From assembly GCA_051877515.1 (NCBI GenBank), contig JBJEIY010000050.1, forward strand, positions 1-64,000: DNA of 64,000 nt. The letters are read 5' to 3'. The notes under the pieces are model-generated. The model saw only the letters and a list, made by a program, of their open reading frames with translations. It was not told where the DNA came from and did not search any database. Positions 51,793-59,625 of this stretch are shown here, one piece after another. Positions within the stretch are counted from its first letter, which is position 1. The number at the start of each line of letters is the position of its first letter. A program made the position numbers and the translations under genes. Origin of the DNA: XBB1006 sp051877515 (GTDB lineage: Bacteria > Bacillota > Clostridia > Lachnospirales > Lachnospiraceae).

Positions 51793-51966
51793 AAGGTAGC
51801 GGCATTGATCAGCTACCATTGGCATTGAAACAGTCGACTGTGTCGGTATGCAGCCGGTTGTGGAGTCAGCCCGTGGGTTATGCGGTAACCACAAACCGAA
51901 TAGATTCATCAGAATTGAAAGAAAACGCATTCACAGGGCCTTGCGATTGCAGGGCTCTTTGTTTTT
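51793..51966 (+). ncRNA. structured ~175-nt leader or small RNA ending in a terminator
   Basis: Starts at the promoter above. Visible helices: GGTAGC/GCTACC (51795-51818), ACAGTCGACTGT, GTGG.TTA/TAACCAC (51875-51894), and a terminator AGGGCCTTGC/GCAGGGCTCT with GATT loop (51935-51958) and TTGTTTTT. No match to riboswitches I know (checked by eye: GEMM, T-box, SAM, cobalamin, 6S, tmRNA, SRP). It precedes the PBECR4-like ORF directly, so it may be a cis regulator or a type III-like antitoxin RNA. Confidence 0.6.
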
Positions 51967-51987
51967 GAAAGGGGTGAAAAGTGCGTC

Positions 51988-52455
51988 ATTAAATCTACAA
52001 AAGACATTCTGTATCAAGCCGCTTCCGTCTGGAAGGAATTAACCGAATTTCATTATATCTTTACCTATGGTCATAAAAAACAACTATTTACCATTCATCT
52101 GACTTTTTCTCTCGGAGAATTTCCTCATCTCGCAGGTTTCCAATATCTACAAGATATTCCAATCCCAAGATATAATTCCGAAAAGATTGTTTCTCGCATT
52201 CTTGATGGCCACCTAACACTAACTCAAATCAAAGCCAACTACCTTATTTCATCCCACTCTCCCAAAACAAATTATGTATTCATTATTCAAAACCAGTCAT
52301 ATGAAACAGACGGATGTAATTATCTCTGCTGTTCTGCATTTAAACAAGGTGAGCGCAACTATGAAATCAACCAAAGCTCTCGGACTCTGCTAAAAAAAGA
52401 ACGCCTCCATATTCCATCCCACACATCTGTCATTCTTCTGGATAAGCTCCAATAA
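51988..52455 (+). CDS. PBECR4-like RNase-fold protein without a standard start codon
   Basis: A 156-codon frame contains no ATG, GTG or TTG. The best start is ATT 51988, where homologous proteins would begin (KSTKDILYQAA), with AAGGGGTG 11 nt upstream. Features: FHYIFTYGHKKQLFTIHLTF, FPHLAGFQYLQDI, NYLISSHSPKTNYVFIIQ, LLKKERLHIPSHTSVILLDK. These fit the PBECR4 family of Barnase/EndoU/ColicinE5/RelE-like nucleases often found as toxins. An ATT start implies very low expression, or a disabled copy (ATG to ATT). It lies between the leader RNA terminator and hppA. Confidence 0.6.
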   Translation: MKSTKDILYQAASVWKELTEFHYIFTYGHKKQLFTIHLTFSLGEFPHLAGFQYLQDIPIPRYNSEKIVSRILDGHLTLTQIKANYLISSHSPKTNYVFIIQNQSYETDGCNYLCCSAFKQGERNYEINQSSRTLLKKERLHIPSHTSVILLDKLQ

Positions 52456-52516
52456 AGATATAAATAGAATTAAAGAATAACTTTAAAAAGTATTTGTTAA
52501 CTTTGTCCAAGTTTTA

Positions 52517-52545
52517 TTGACCTTTTTCTTTTCTTTTATTAGAAT
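52517..52545 (+). promoter_or_regulatory. hppA promoter
   Basis: TTGACC, 17 nt, TAGAAT, about 85 nt before the start codon. Confidence 0.75.
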
Positions 52546-52628
52546 TTGCTAAAAAGGCATTTTTTTCGTCAGACTATTTATGGTCCAACGAAGAAAAATT
52601 CTTCATATTTTATGAAAGGAAGTGTACT

Positions 52629-54785
52629 ATGACAGCCTTAGTTTTAGTTTTTGTTGCAGTCCTTGCAGCATTAGCTTTCGCAGCCTTCAACTTCACCTCT
52701 GTGAAAAAGATGGAGGAAGGTACAGACAAAATGTCAGAGATTGCCGAGGCAATCCGGGTGGGTGCTAACGCATTCATCGTTTACGAGTACAAGATCATTG
52801 CCCTTGTAGTAGCAATTCTTGCAGTATTATTTATTTTTATGTCATGGCAGTCTGCCATCTGTTTTGTGATTGGAGTGTCCATGTCGGCCTCTGCCGGCTG
52901 GGTGGGTATGAAAATCGCCACCTATGCCAATGTGCGGGTTTCCAACAAGGCACGGGTTACAAAGAATATCGGAGAAACCCTGAAAGTCGCTTTTCGCGGC
53001 GGCTCGGTTATGGGACTTTGTGTAGGCGGTTTTGCCCTGCTTGGACTTTTCCTGGTTTATATGATCTTTGGTGTGGGCATGGACCTGATGTCCATTGACG
53101 CGATTAAAAACGGCGGCGTGTTTACACAGTGTTTATCCTGCTACGCACTGGGATGTTCCATCGTGGCGATGTTTAACCGTGTAGGCGGCGGCATCTACAC
53201 CAAAGCCGCTGATATGGGCGCGGACCTGGTTGGAAAAACCGAAGCGCATATTCCGGAGGATGATCCCCGTAACCCGGCAACCATTGCGGATAATGTCGGT
53301 GACAATGTGGGTGATGTAGCCGGTCTTGGTTCTGATCTACTGGAGTCTTATGCCGGAGCCATTTCTTCCGGTATTATCCTGGCTTCCCATCTTTTCCTGG
53401 TGTCTGCAGCCACCAATGGCAAATTCAGTGAAGCCCTGCTTGAGAAAATGTTTTATTATCCGCTGGTATTTGCTGCCTGCGGTCTGATCGCCTGTGTGAT
53501 TGGTATTGCAACGGTTCTGTTTAAAAAAGGCTCCGACAATCCTCACAAGGATCTGAATGTTGCAACGATCGTATCTGCAGCATTGACCATTCTTTGCGGT
53601 TTCGTTGCAACTGATATCCTGTTTCACGATGCTTCCCTTAGTGAAGCTCTTGCAGAGGCCGGTTTTCGGTTAGGTTACCTGTCTCCCTGGATCGCAGCTT
53701 CCATCGGTGTAGTCAGCGGTGTGATCATTGGTATGATCGCAGAATACTATACCAGTTATGATTACAAGCCGACACAGCTTATTTCCGAAGCTTCCAAAGA
53801 GGGTGCCGCCCTTACCATTACCCAGGGTATGGCAGTCGGTATGAAGTCCTGTATGGCTCCACTGATCTTACTTGGTGTGGCAACCTATGCTTCCTATGCA
53901 GTATCCGGCATGTTTGGTATTTCCATGGCTGCAATTGGTATGCTGTCCTTTGTAAGTACCACCGTTTCCGTGGATACTTACGGACCGATCTCAGACAACG
54001 CGGGCGGAATTGCCGAAATGTCCGAGCTGGAACCGGAGGTTCGCTCGATCACGGATAAATTAGACTCCGTTGGTAATACCACTGCTGCCATTGGCAAAGG
54101 ATTCGCCATCGGTTCTGCTGCTTTTGCAGCTTTGTCCCTGATGGTTTCCTATCTGTATTCCTTTAATGACCCAACGACTCCGCTGGAGTTAAACTTTACC
54201 AACCCCCTGATCTTGGCTGGTGCTATGGTTGGCGGGGCTCTGCCGTTTCTGTTCTCCGGTATGCTCATTGAGGCGGTGGCCAATGCTGCCCGGAAAATGG
54301 TAGAGGAGGTCAGACGCCAGTTTAGAGAGATTCCCGGTATTTTAGAGGGAAGCGCAAAACCGGACTATAAGACCTGTATCGAGATTTCTTCTCAGGGTGC
54401 CCTGAAGGAAATGCGTGTTCCTGCAATCCTTTCCATTATTTTCCCGCTGGTTGCCGGTTTCTTATGCGGACCGTGGTTTGTGGGTGGTGTCCTCATAGGT
54501 GCTACTCTCTCTGCAATCATGCTGGCTATCTTCACCGGTAATGCCGGAGGAGCATGGGATAATGCAAAGAAATACATTGAATCCGGTGCAATGGAAGGGC
54601 AGAAAAAAGGTTCTCCGGCCCACGATGCTGCTGTTGTAGGTGATACGGTGGGTGATCCGTTAAAAGATACCGTCGGACCTTCTCTGGATATCTTAATCAA
54701 GATCATGTCCACTGTTTCTTTGGTAGCGGTAGCAGTGTTCCGTGATTACAATCTGTTAGACTGGATCATGACTCTGGTCAAATAG
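52629..54785 (+). CDS. hppA: membrane-bound ion-pumping pyrophosphatase
   Basis: 718 aa, about 16 TM helices, full length. Signature regions: GGGIYTKAADMGADLVGK, EDDPRNPATIADNVGDNVGD, and the C-terminal GDTVGDPLKDTVGPSLDILI with paired Asp/Lys for PPi-Mg. The GNTTAAIGKG segment has Ala where K+-independent enzymes have Lys, so it belongs to the K+-dependent group, which pumps Na+ or Na+/H+. It uses energy of pyrophosphate at the membrane. GGAAG precedes the ATG. Monocistronic with its own terminator. Confidence 0.95.
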   Translation: MTALVLVFVAVLAALAFAAFNFTSVKKMEEGTDKMSEIAEAIRVGANAFIVYEYKIIALVVAILAVLFIFMSWQSAICFVIGVSMSASAGWVGMKIATYANVRVSNKARVTKNIGETLKVAFRGGSVMGLCVGGFALLGLFLVYMIFGVGMDLMSIDAIKNGGVFTQCLSCYALGCSIVAMFNRVGGGIYTKAADMGADLVGKTEAHIPEDDPRNPATIADNVGDNVGDVAGLGSDLLESYAGAISSGIILASHLFLVSAATNGKFSEALLEKMFYYPLVFAACGLIACVIGIATVLFKKGSDNPHKDLNVATIVSAALTILCGFVATDILFHDASLSEALAEAGFRLGYLSPWIAASIGVVSGVIIGMIAEYYTSYDYKPTQLISEASKEGAALTITQGMAVGMKSCMAPLILLGVATYASYAVSGMFGISMAAIGMLSFVSTTVSVDTYGPISDNAGGIAEMSELEPEVRSITDKLDSVGNTTAAIGKGFAIGSAAFAALSLMVSYLYSFNDPTTPLELNFTNPLILAGAMVGGALPFLFSGMLIEAVANAARKMVEEVRRQFREIPGILEGSAKPDYKTCIEISSQGALKEMRVPAILSIIFPLVAGFLCGPWFVGGVLIGATLSAIMLAIFTGNAGGAWDNAKKYIESGAMEGQKKGSPAHDAAVVGDTVGDPLKDTVGPSLDILIKIMSTVSLVAVAVFRDYNLLDWIMTLVK

Positions 54786-54829
54786 CAAGTGAGTCTGCAG
54801 ACAGCCTTACTTTTCAAAAATAAAAATCC

Positions 54830-54857
54830 GGCTCCGTGGGAATCATCTCACGGAGCC
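54830..54857. terminator. bidirectional terminator between hppA and the ABC operon
   Basis: GGCTCCGTG/CACGGAGCC with T5 on the plus strand and GGATTTTTA on the minus strand; serves both converging units. Confidence 0.9.
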
Positions 54858-54863
54858 TTTTTC

Positions 54864-55607
54864 TTATTCATAATCAAAAGTCTTTAGAAACGCTTTGGCC
54901 CTGTCCGTTTCAGGATTTGCAAAGAACTCCTTCGGATTGTCACTTTGCTCCACGATCTCCCCCTGCTCTAAAAACAGCACCCGGTCTGCAATGGCTCTGG
55001 CAAAATTCATCTCATGGGTTACGATCAGCATGGTACTGCCCGCTTTGGCAAGAGAAAGGACCACTTCCAGTACTTCTCTAACCATCTCCGGATCCAGCGC
55101 GGCCGTAATCTCATCCAAAAGCAAAATCTCAGGGTGCATGCACAGCGCCCGGACTATGGCAACTCGCTGCTTCTGTCCTCCGGAAAGCTGACGGGGATAG
55201 TCGTTTTTCCGGTCTTCCAGCCCCACTCTGGCCAAAAGCTCCAACGCCTCTTTTTCCGCCTCTGCCCTGCTGCGCTTCTGTACTTTTAACGGTGCCAGCA
55301 GCACATTTTCCAGTATGGTTTTATGAGGAAACAGGTCATAGCTCTGAAAAACCATTCCTACTTTCTGCCGCATTTTGGAGATGTTTTTGACTTCCTTCTG
55401 GATTGGCTCTCCATCCAGTAAAACCTCACCGCCCTGAATGTCTTCTAAGGCGTTGATGCAACGTAGCAATGTGCTTTTTCCACAGCCGGAGGGCCCGATT
55501 ATCACCACTACTTCGCCTTTACTGACTTCCAGATTGAAATCTTTTAGGATTACATGGTCTCCATACGCTTTTGTTAGATGATTGATTTTCAAAAGTTTCT
55601 CTTGCAT
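54864..55607 (-). CDS. polar-amino-acid ABC transporter ATPase
   Basis: 247 aa from ATG 55607 (AAGGTGGG upstream). Walker A IIGPSGCGKSTLLRC, Q-loop, signature LSGGQKQR, Walker B ILLLDEITAALDPE, switch His in VTHEM. Family PAAT (GlnQ/TcyN-like). Last gene of the operon binding protein-permease-permease-ATPase. The cysteine-codon leader peptide upstream suggests cystine or cysteine as the substrate. Confidence 0.92.
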   Translation of the reverse strand: MQEKLLKINHLTKAYGDHVILKDFNLEVSKGEVVVIIGPSGCGKSTLLRCINALEDIQGGEVLLDGEPIQKEVKNISKMRQKVGMVFQSYDLFPHKTILENVLLAPLKVQKRSRAEAEKEALELLARVGLEDRKNDYPRQLSGGQKQRVAIVRALCMHPEILLLDEITAALDPEMVREVLEVVLSLAKAGSTMLIVTHEMNFARAIADRVLFLEQGEIVEQSDNPKEFFANPETDRAKAFLKTFDYE

Positions 55608-55609
55608 GT

Positions 55610-56284
55610 CTATGCCCACCTTTTCTCAAGATATCCCGCCAGTTTGCTGATGGGCCAGCAGATCACAAAATACAGCAAAAATATCACTGCGAATACGCCA
55701 AATGCCGCATCCGGGGAGGAGCTCCGGTTGGCTTCTATGATCTGCTGGGCAACTTTTAAGACCTCCACGATCCCGATCATCATAACCAGGCTTGTGGTTT
55801 TGATCATTCTGGTGATCAGATTGATGGAAAGCGGGATCAGCCGCCGGATGGTCTGGGGCAGGATCACGTATAAGTACGTCTGGGATTTGTCCATGCCCAG
55901 TGCCTGGGCGCTTTCATACTGGATCCTGGGAATACTGATCAGGGCACCTCTCACCAGATCCCCCATCTCCGCTACGCCCCAGAAGCTGAACACGAAGATG
56001 GCGGAATATTCCGCTGACAAATTCCATCCGAATACTCTGGTAGTTCCGAAATATACCACAAACAGCAATACCATCTGTGGCATGATACGGACGATTTCAA
56101 GATAGAAGTGAAAAACGGTTTTTATAACCCTGTTCCTGGAGGTCATCAACATTCCCATCACCAGCCCCAGCGCAATGCTGATGGCTACGGATATAAGACT
56201 GATCCGGACTGCCACCCAAAGGCCGCCCAAAAGCCGCCAGAAATTGATTCCTTTAAAGATTACGTCAATCCCCAAATTCGGCAT
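55610..56284 (-). CDS. polar-amino-acid ABC permease (second)
   Basis: 224 aa from ATG 56284 (GGAGG 7 nt upstream). About 5 TM helices and the EAA loop ESAQALGMDKSQTYLYVILPQTIRRLIP, which docks the ATPase. It overlaps the first permease by 20 nt. Together the two permeases form the heterodimeric channel. Confidence 0.9.
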   Translation of the reverse strand: MPNLGIDVIFKGINFWRLLGGLWVAVRISLISVAISIALGLVMGMLMTSRNRVIKTVFHFYLEIVRIMPQMVLLFVVYFGTTRVFGWNLSAEYSAIFVFSFWGVAEMGDLVRGALISIPRIQYESAQALGMDKSQTYLYVILPQTIRRLIPLSINLITRMIKTTSLVMMIGIVEVLKVAQQIIEANRSSSPDAAFGVFAVIFLLYFVICWPISKLAGYLEKRWA

Positions 56285-56924
56285 AACGCAGCCTCCTTTC
56301 CACAACTCTTCCCAGTATGGATACCGGAAGCAGCATGATCAGATAGAAAACCACCAGCAACGTGAGACATTCCATGGTTTTTGCATACATTCCAATGAGA
56401 TCTTTGGCGGTAAACATTAAGTCCATAAGACTGATAGTGGAAAACACACTGGTCTCCTTTAGCAAAAAGATCACGTTGGCTAATAGCCCCGGCACACTGG
56501 AGGAAATTGCCTGGGGCAGGATCACATGACGGAAGGCCTGTGCTCTGTTCATTCCAAGACTCAGTGCGCTTTCCGACTGGATGGGTGCAATATTTTCCAG
56601 ACCGCTGCGGAATGTCTCTGCCATGTATGCCCCTCCTAAGAGGCCAAGTCCCAGAACTCCGCATATCTGTGCCGGAATCCGGATCCCAATCTTGGGTAGG
56701 CCAAAATAGAGAAAGAATAACTGCACCAAAAGGGGCGTATTGCGGAATAACTCAATATAAGCACCGATGATCCGGCGCAGGACCGGTATCTTCAGGTGGA
56801 TCACCACTGCACAAAGCATCCCGATGAAAAATGCCAGCAGGACTCCCTGCCATCCGATTTTCAGCGTAAGCAGCAATGCATCCTTATATAGCGGTAAATA
56901 CGAGATCATTACGTCCATATCCAT
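56265..56924 (-). CDS. polar-amino-acid ABC permease (first)
   Basis: 219 aa, GAGG 6 nt before the ATG. About 5 TM helices; EAA loop QSESALSLGMNRAQAFRHVILPQ. HisM/GlnP type. Heterodimer with the following permease. Confidence 0.9.
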   Translation of the reverse strand: MDMDVMISYLPLYKDALLLTLKIGWQGVLLAFFIGMLCAVVIHLKIPVLRRIIGAYIELFRNTPLLVQLFFLYFGLPKIGIRIPAQICGVLGLGLLGGAYMAETFRSGLENIAPIQSESALSLGMNRAQAFRHVILPQAISSSVPGLLANVIFLLKETSVFSTISLMDLMFTAKDLIGMYAKTMECLTLLVVFYLIMLLPVSILGRVVERRLRYAEFGD

Positions 56925-56945
56925 TGCGCACCTCTGTTCAGTTTC

Positions 56946-57842
56946 TTAGTTACCGGAGACAACGCCGCCTTCCACTACCAGGGTTTCCTCATAATCTGCA
57001 CCATAGGTGCTCAGCAGGGTTGCTTCGTAATCTGCATGGAAGAAATTCTCTTCACCCAGCGCTTTGATCTCATCATTCAGCCAGGTTAACAGGCTATCAT
57101 TGCCCTGGGTTACGGCCGGTGCAATGGTATCTGCACTGCCCAGGGAAGGAATTCCAACCACAAAGCCCGGATTTTCAATGGAAAAAGCGATGACTTCGGT
57201 GTTATCGTTCGCCCATGCTGCTGCGCTGCCATTTTCCAGAGCCGTTTTTGCTTCTGCATAAGCATCATATTTCTGAAGAGTAATGTCCGGATAATTTTCT
57301 TCCAGATAGGTTTCTGCTGTGGTTCCGGAGATGACGATCACCTGGTCATCTGCTCCCAGCTCATCCAGACTGTTGATCACAGCTCCTTCGGGAGAAACCA
57401 CGCCGAGAGCTACATTCATATATGGAAGTGCAAAATCAACTTCCTGTGCACGTTCTTCTGTAACGGTAAAGTTTGCCAGAATGATGTCTACCTTTCCTGT
57501 CTGCAGATATTCGATACGGCTTGCCGCTTCGGTGGAAACAAAGTTCACTTCAACACCTAAATCCTGTGCGATACGGTTTGCAAAATATACATCGTAGCCC
57601 TGATATTCACCGTTTTCATCCACATAACCAAATGGGTTCTTGTCGGAAAATACACCGATATTGATGGTTCCGCTTTCCTTGATCTCATCCAGGGTTCTGT
57701 ATATGGTATCAGAATCTCCTGCATCTGCGGAAGTATCCTGACTGTCTGAACCGCAGCCGGCAAATAAGGTACCCACAAGGGTCAAACTCAATAATAATGC
57801 TCCAACTTTTTTCAAAAACTCTTTTCTACTTACTTTCCTCAT
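56946..57842 (-). CDS. polar-amino-acid (probably cystine) binding lipoprotein
   Basis: 298 aa from ATG 57842 (GAGG upstream). Signal peptide with twin Arg-like basic start and lipobox LFAGC (Cys near residue 30), then SBP-bac-3 domain (IGVFSDKNPFGYVDENGEYQ, DVYFANRIAQDLGVEVNFV, GKVDIILANFTVTEERAQEV). It captures the amino acid outside the cell. The leader-peptide attenuator upstream has five Cys codons in two clusters, hence cystine/cysteine is the likely ligand; the protein motif alone does not fix this. Confidence 0.88.
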   Translation of the reverse strand: MRKVSRKEFLKKVGALLLSLTLVGTLFAGCGSDSQDTSADAGDSDTIYRTLDEIKESGTINIGVFSDKNPFGYVDENGEYQGYDVYFANRIAQDLGVEVNFVSTEAASRIEYLQTGKVDIILANFTVTEERAQEVDFALPYMNVALGVVSPEGAVINSLDELGADDQVIVISGTTAETYLEENYPDITLQKYDAYAEAKTALENGSAAAWANDNTEVIAFSIENPGFVVGIPSLGSADTIAPAVTQGNDSLLTWLNDEIKALGEENFFHADYEATLLSTYGADYEETLVVEGGVVSGN

Positions 57843-57912
57843 GATCATATCCTCTATTCTTTCCTTTTTATTTTATGCGGGATCTGTTTCCCGTAAAACG
57901 GAATCTGAGCAC

Positions 57913-57943
57913 AAAAAAACCGGGTGCTTACAATAGCTCCCGG
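57913..57943 (-). terminator. attenuator terminator of the ABC operon
   Basis: Minus-strand CCGGG.AGC/GC.CCCGG followed by T7, about 70 nt before the binding-protein gene. Its 5' arm can instead pair with the antiterminator arm at 58028-58037 (10 bp: CTCCCGGGCA with TGCCCGGGAG at 57937-57946). Confidence 0.8.
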
Positions 57944-57976
57944 GCAAATGGCGTACTAACATTTCAACATGAATTG

Positions 57977-58093
57977 TCATACATCGGTGCAACACAAAGC
58001 AGACGAATGCACCTGGCCATACCTATATGCCCGGGAGAACAACATTCGACAACAACACATGCTTGTATGATGTAAACTATTTGTTCTAAACAT
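57977..58093 (-). CDS. cysteine-rich leader peptide of the ABC transporter operon
   Basis: 38 aa; AAAGGAGAGG lies 6 nt before ATG 58093. The peptide carries Met-Cys-Cys-Cys-Arg (Cys13-15) and later Leu-Cys-Cys-Thr (residues 34-35). The three Cys codons sit 13 nt before the antiterminator arm (codons 19-22 span 58028-58037). A ribosome held at them when cysteine is short would leave that arm free and block the terminator; a moving ribosome would cover it. A second Met, in another frame, starts 5 nt earlier and is also Cys-rich; the spacing favours the frame listed. Confidence 0.7.
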   Translation of the reverse strand: MFRTNSLHHTSMCCCRMLFSRAYRYGQVHSSALCCTDV

Positions 58094-58139
58094 AGCATTC
58101 CTCTCCTTTCTTTTGGGGTTGCTCAAATTCGATGTCCCC

Positions 58140-58168
58140 ATATTACGCCTATTTGCCTACTATGTCAA
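58140..58168 (-). promoter_or_regulatory. promoter of the ABC transporter operon
   Basis: TTGACA (58163-58168), 17 nt, TAATAT (58140-58145) on the minus strand; start about 40 nt before the leader peptide. Confidence 0.8.
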
Positions 58169-58203
58169 TAGGTAATTTGAAATTTTTTCCTTTTAAATAA
58201 AAA

Positions 58204-58230
58204 ACTCTGGGAGGGTTTTCCTCCCAGAGT
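58204..58230 (-). terminator. terminator of the ferredoxin-like gene
   Basis: ACTCTGGGAGG/CCTCCCAGAGT, 11 bp, with TTTTTATTT on the minus strand, 8 nt past the stop. Confidence 0.9.
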
Positions 58231-58238
58231 CTTTTGTA

Positions 58239-58865
58239 CTACTCCAGAATTGCTCCATCTATGCTTACAGTTACCACCTGCCAGGGAAGGAATTTTCCAC
58301 TGTCCTGGATTGCTTTTCTTGCGGCCATCTCAATACCTCCGCAACAGGGCACCTCCATCCTGACAATGGTCACGGATGTAATGTCATTATTTTTAAGGAT
58401 CGCTGTCAGTTTCTCACTGTAATCCACAGCATCCAGCTTGGGGCATCCGATCAGGGTTACTTTTCCCCTGATAAAATCCTGATGAAATGAGGCATAGGCA
58501 TACGCGGTACAATCCGCCGCAATCAGAAGTTTCGCACCCGCAAAATAAGGAGCCTGGATGGGTGCCAGCTTGATCTGCACCGGCCAGTTACCAAGCTGGG
58601 GAGTCTGCGCTCCTGCCTTCTGCTCCTTTTCTTGTTTTGCCTTTAAAACCGCCGCTTCATCATAAGCCGGAGCCTCCCTCTCTTCAAAGGTAATAGCGCC
58701 TGTAGGACAGCCGGGCAGGCAATCTCCTAACCCGTCACAAAAATGCTCCCGGACAAGCTTTGCCTTCCCGTCAATAATCTCAATGGCTCCCTCGTGGCAT
58801 GCTGTGGCGCAAATACCGCAGCCATTGCATTTTTCTTCATCAATATGAATGATCTGTCTTATCAT
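58239..58865 (-). CDS. 4Fe-4S ferredoxin-domain protein
   Basis: 208 aa. One classical cluster motif CNGCGICATACHEGAI (about 14-29); the second is CDGLGDCLPGCPTGA with three Cys only, a variant common in this family. The C-terminal half has CTAYAYASFHQDFIRGK, GCPKLD and PCCGG, which may hold another metal site. Cytoplasmic electron transfer or redox sensing. Divergent from the Crp/Fnr gene 97 nt away, a common pairing that suggests that regulator controls it. Confidence 0.85.
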   Translation of the reverse strand: MIRQIIHIDEEKCNGCGICATACHEGAIEIIDGKAKLVREHFCDGLGDCLPGCPTGAITFEEREAPAYDEAAVLKAKQEKEQKAGAQTPQLGNWPVQIKLAPIQAPYFAGAKLLIAADCTAYAYASFHQDFIRGKVTLIGCPKLDAVDYSEKLTAILKNNDITSVTIVRMEVPCCGGIEMAARKAIQDSGKFLPWQVVTVSIDGAILE

Positions 58866-58932
58866 TTTCGTTTCCTCCTATCACTGATATTTACTTTCTG
58901 AAAGGATCATACTAAAATAAATAAAAACTGTA

Positions 58933-58948
58933 TGTTGGAAATACAACA
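58933..58948. promoter_or_regulatory. possible Crp/Fnr-type operator
   Basis: TGTTG-GAAATA-CAACA lies between the divergent ferredoxin-like and crp-like genes; symmetric 5-bp half sites, 6-nt spacer. Half sites differ from the classic TTGAT. Confidence 0.3.
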
Positions 58949-58962
58949 AAAGGAGATTTTCT

Positions 58963-59625
58963 TTGAAGAACTATTATCCTGTTTTGGAAAAAAATGCACT
59001 GTTTGAAGGAATTGACAGGGAAACCTTGCCTGAAGTTCTTAAATGCCTTCATGCAAGGATAAAGACCTATAAAAAAGAGGAATATATCTGTCTGGAAGGG
59101 GACAAGGCCGGCTTTATCGGAATTGTCCTTGCGGGGCAGATCCGGATTTTTCACGACGACTATAACGGGAATCGCAATCTTACCGCGTCCTTCGATACCG
59201 GTGCCATGTTTGGGGAAGCCTTTGCCTGTGCCAAAGTTCCCGTCATGCCGGTGGATATTCTGTCCTACGAAGACTCTGTCATCCTGTTCATTGAGGTTAC
59301 ACAGCTTCTGGCCCGGGATGGTGACAGCTACGGCTTTCACCGGCAGATCACCGAAAACCTTTTAAAGATCATGGCCCGCAAAAACATGCTGTTAAATCAG
59401 AAGCTTGGCTATATCTGCCACAAAACCACAGCAGAAAAGCTCCTATCCTACTTAAGCGATCAGGCAAAACTTTACCGGTCGAAAGAGTTTACCATTCCCT
59501 TTGACCGGCAAGGTCTTGCAGATTATCTGGGGGTGGAGCGCAGCGCCATGTGTGCAGAACTAAGCAAGCTGCAGAAAAACGGGCTGCTCATCACCAGAAA
59601 AAACTATTTTAAATTACTTGTTTAA
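58963..59625 (+). CDS. Crp/Fnr family transcription regulator
   Basis: 220 aa. N-terminal cyclic-nucleotide-binding-like fold (IDRETLPEVLKCLHARIKTY to about 120) and C-terminal HTH_Crp (IPFDRQGLADYLGVERSAMCAELSKLQKNGLL). TTG start with AAAGGAG 9 nt upstream. No Fnr-type N-terminal Cys cluster, so no direct oxygen sensing; the ligand is unknown. Its last 17 nt overlap the end of the converging sensor-kinase gene. Confidence 0.88.
   Translation: MKNYYPVLEKNALFEGIDRETLPEVLKCLHARIKTYKKEEYICLEGDKAGFIGIVLAGQIRIFHDDYNGNRNLTASFDTGAMFGEAFACAKVPVMPVDILSYEDSVILFIEVTQLLARDGDSYGFHRQITENLLKIMARKNMLLNQKLGYICHKTTAEKLLSYLSDQAKLYRSKEFTIPFDRQGLADYLGVERSAMCAELSKLQKNGLLITRKNYFKLLV

Noticed and set aside
51793..51966. 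Reading the leader RNA as 6S RNA, GEMM (c-di-GMP) or SRP RNA
   Set aside because: The GGTAGC/GCTACC hairpin recalls part of GEMM, and length recalls 6S. But the ends do not pair as in 6S, and conserved GEMM and SRP core sequences are not found.
51848..52042. 64-codon plus-strand frame across the leader RNA
   Set aside because: It lies over the RNA helices and terminator, is rich in Arg and runs in a different frame from the PBECR4-like ORF; a by-product of structure.
57949..58080. T-box or known metabolite riboswitch before the ABC operon
   Set aside because: No T-box consensus (GGGTGGNACCGCG type), no SAM or lysine core. The Cys-codon leader explains the alternative stems better.
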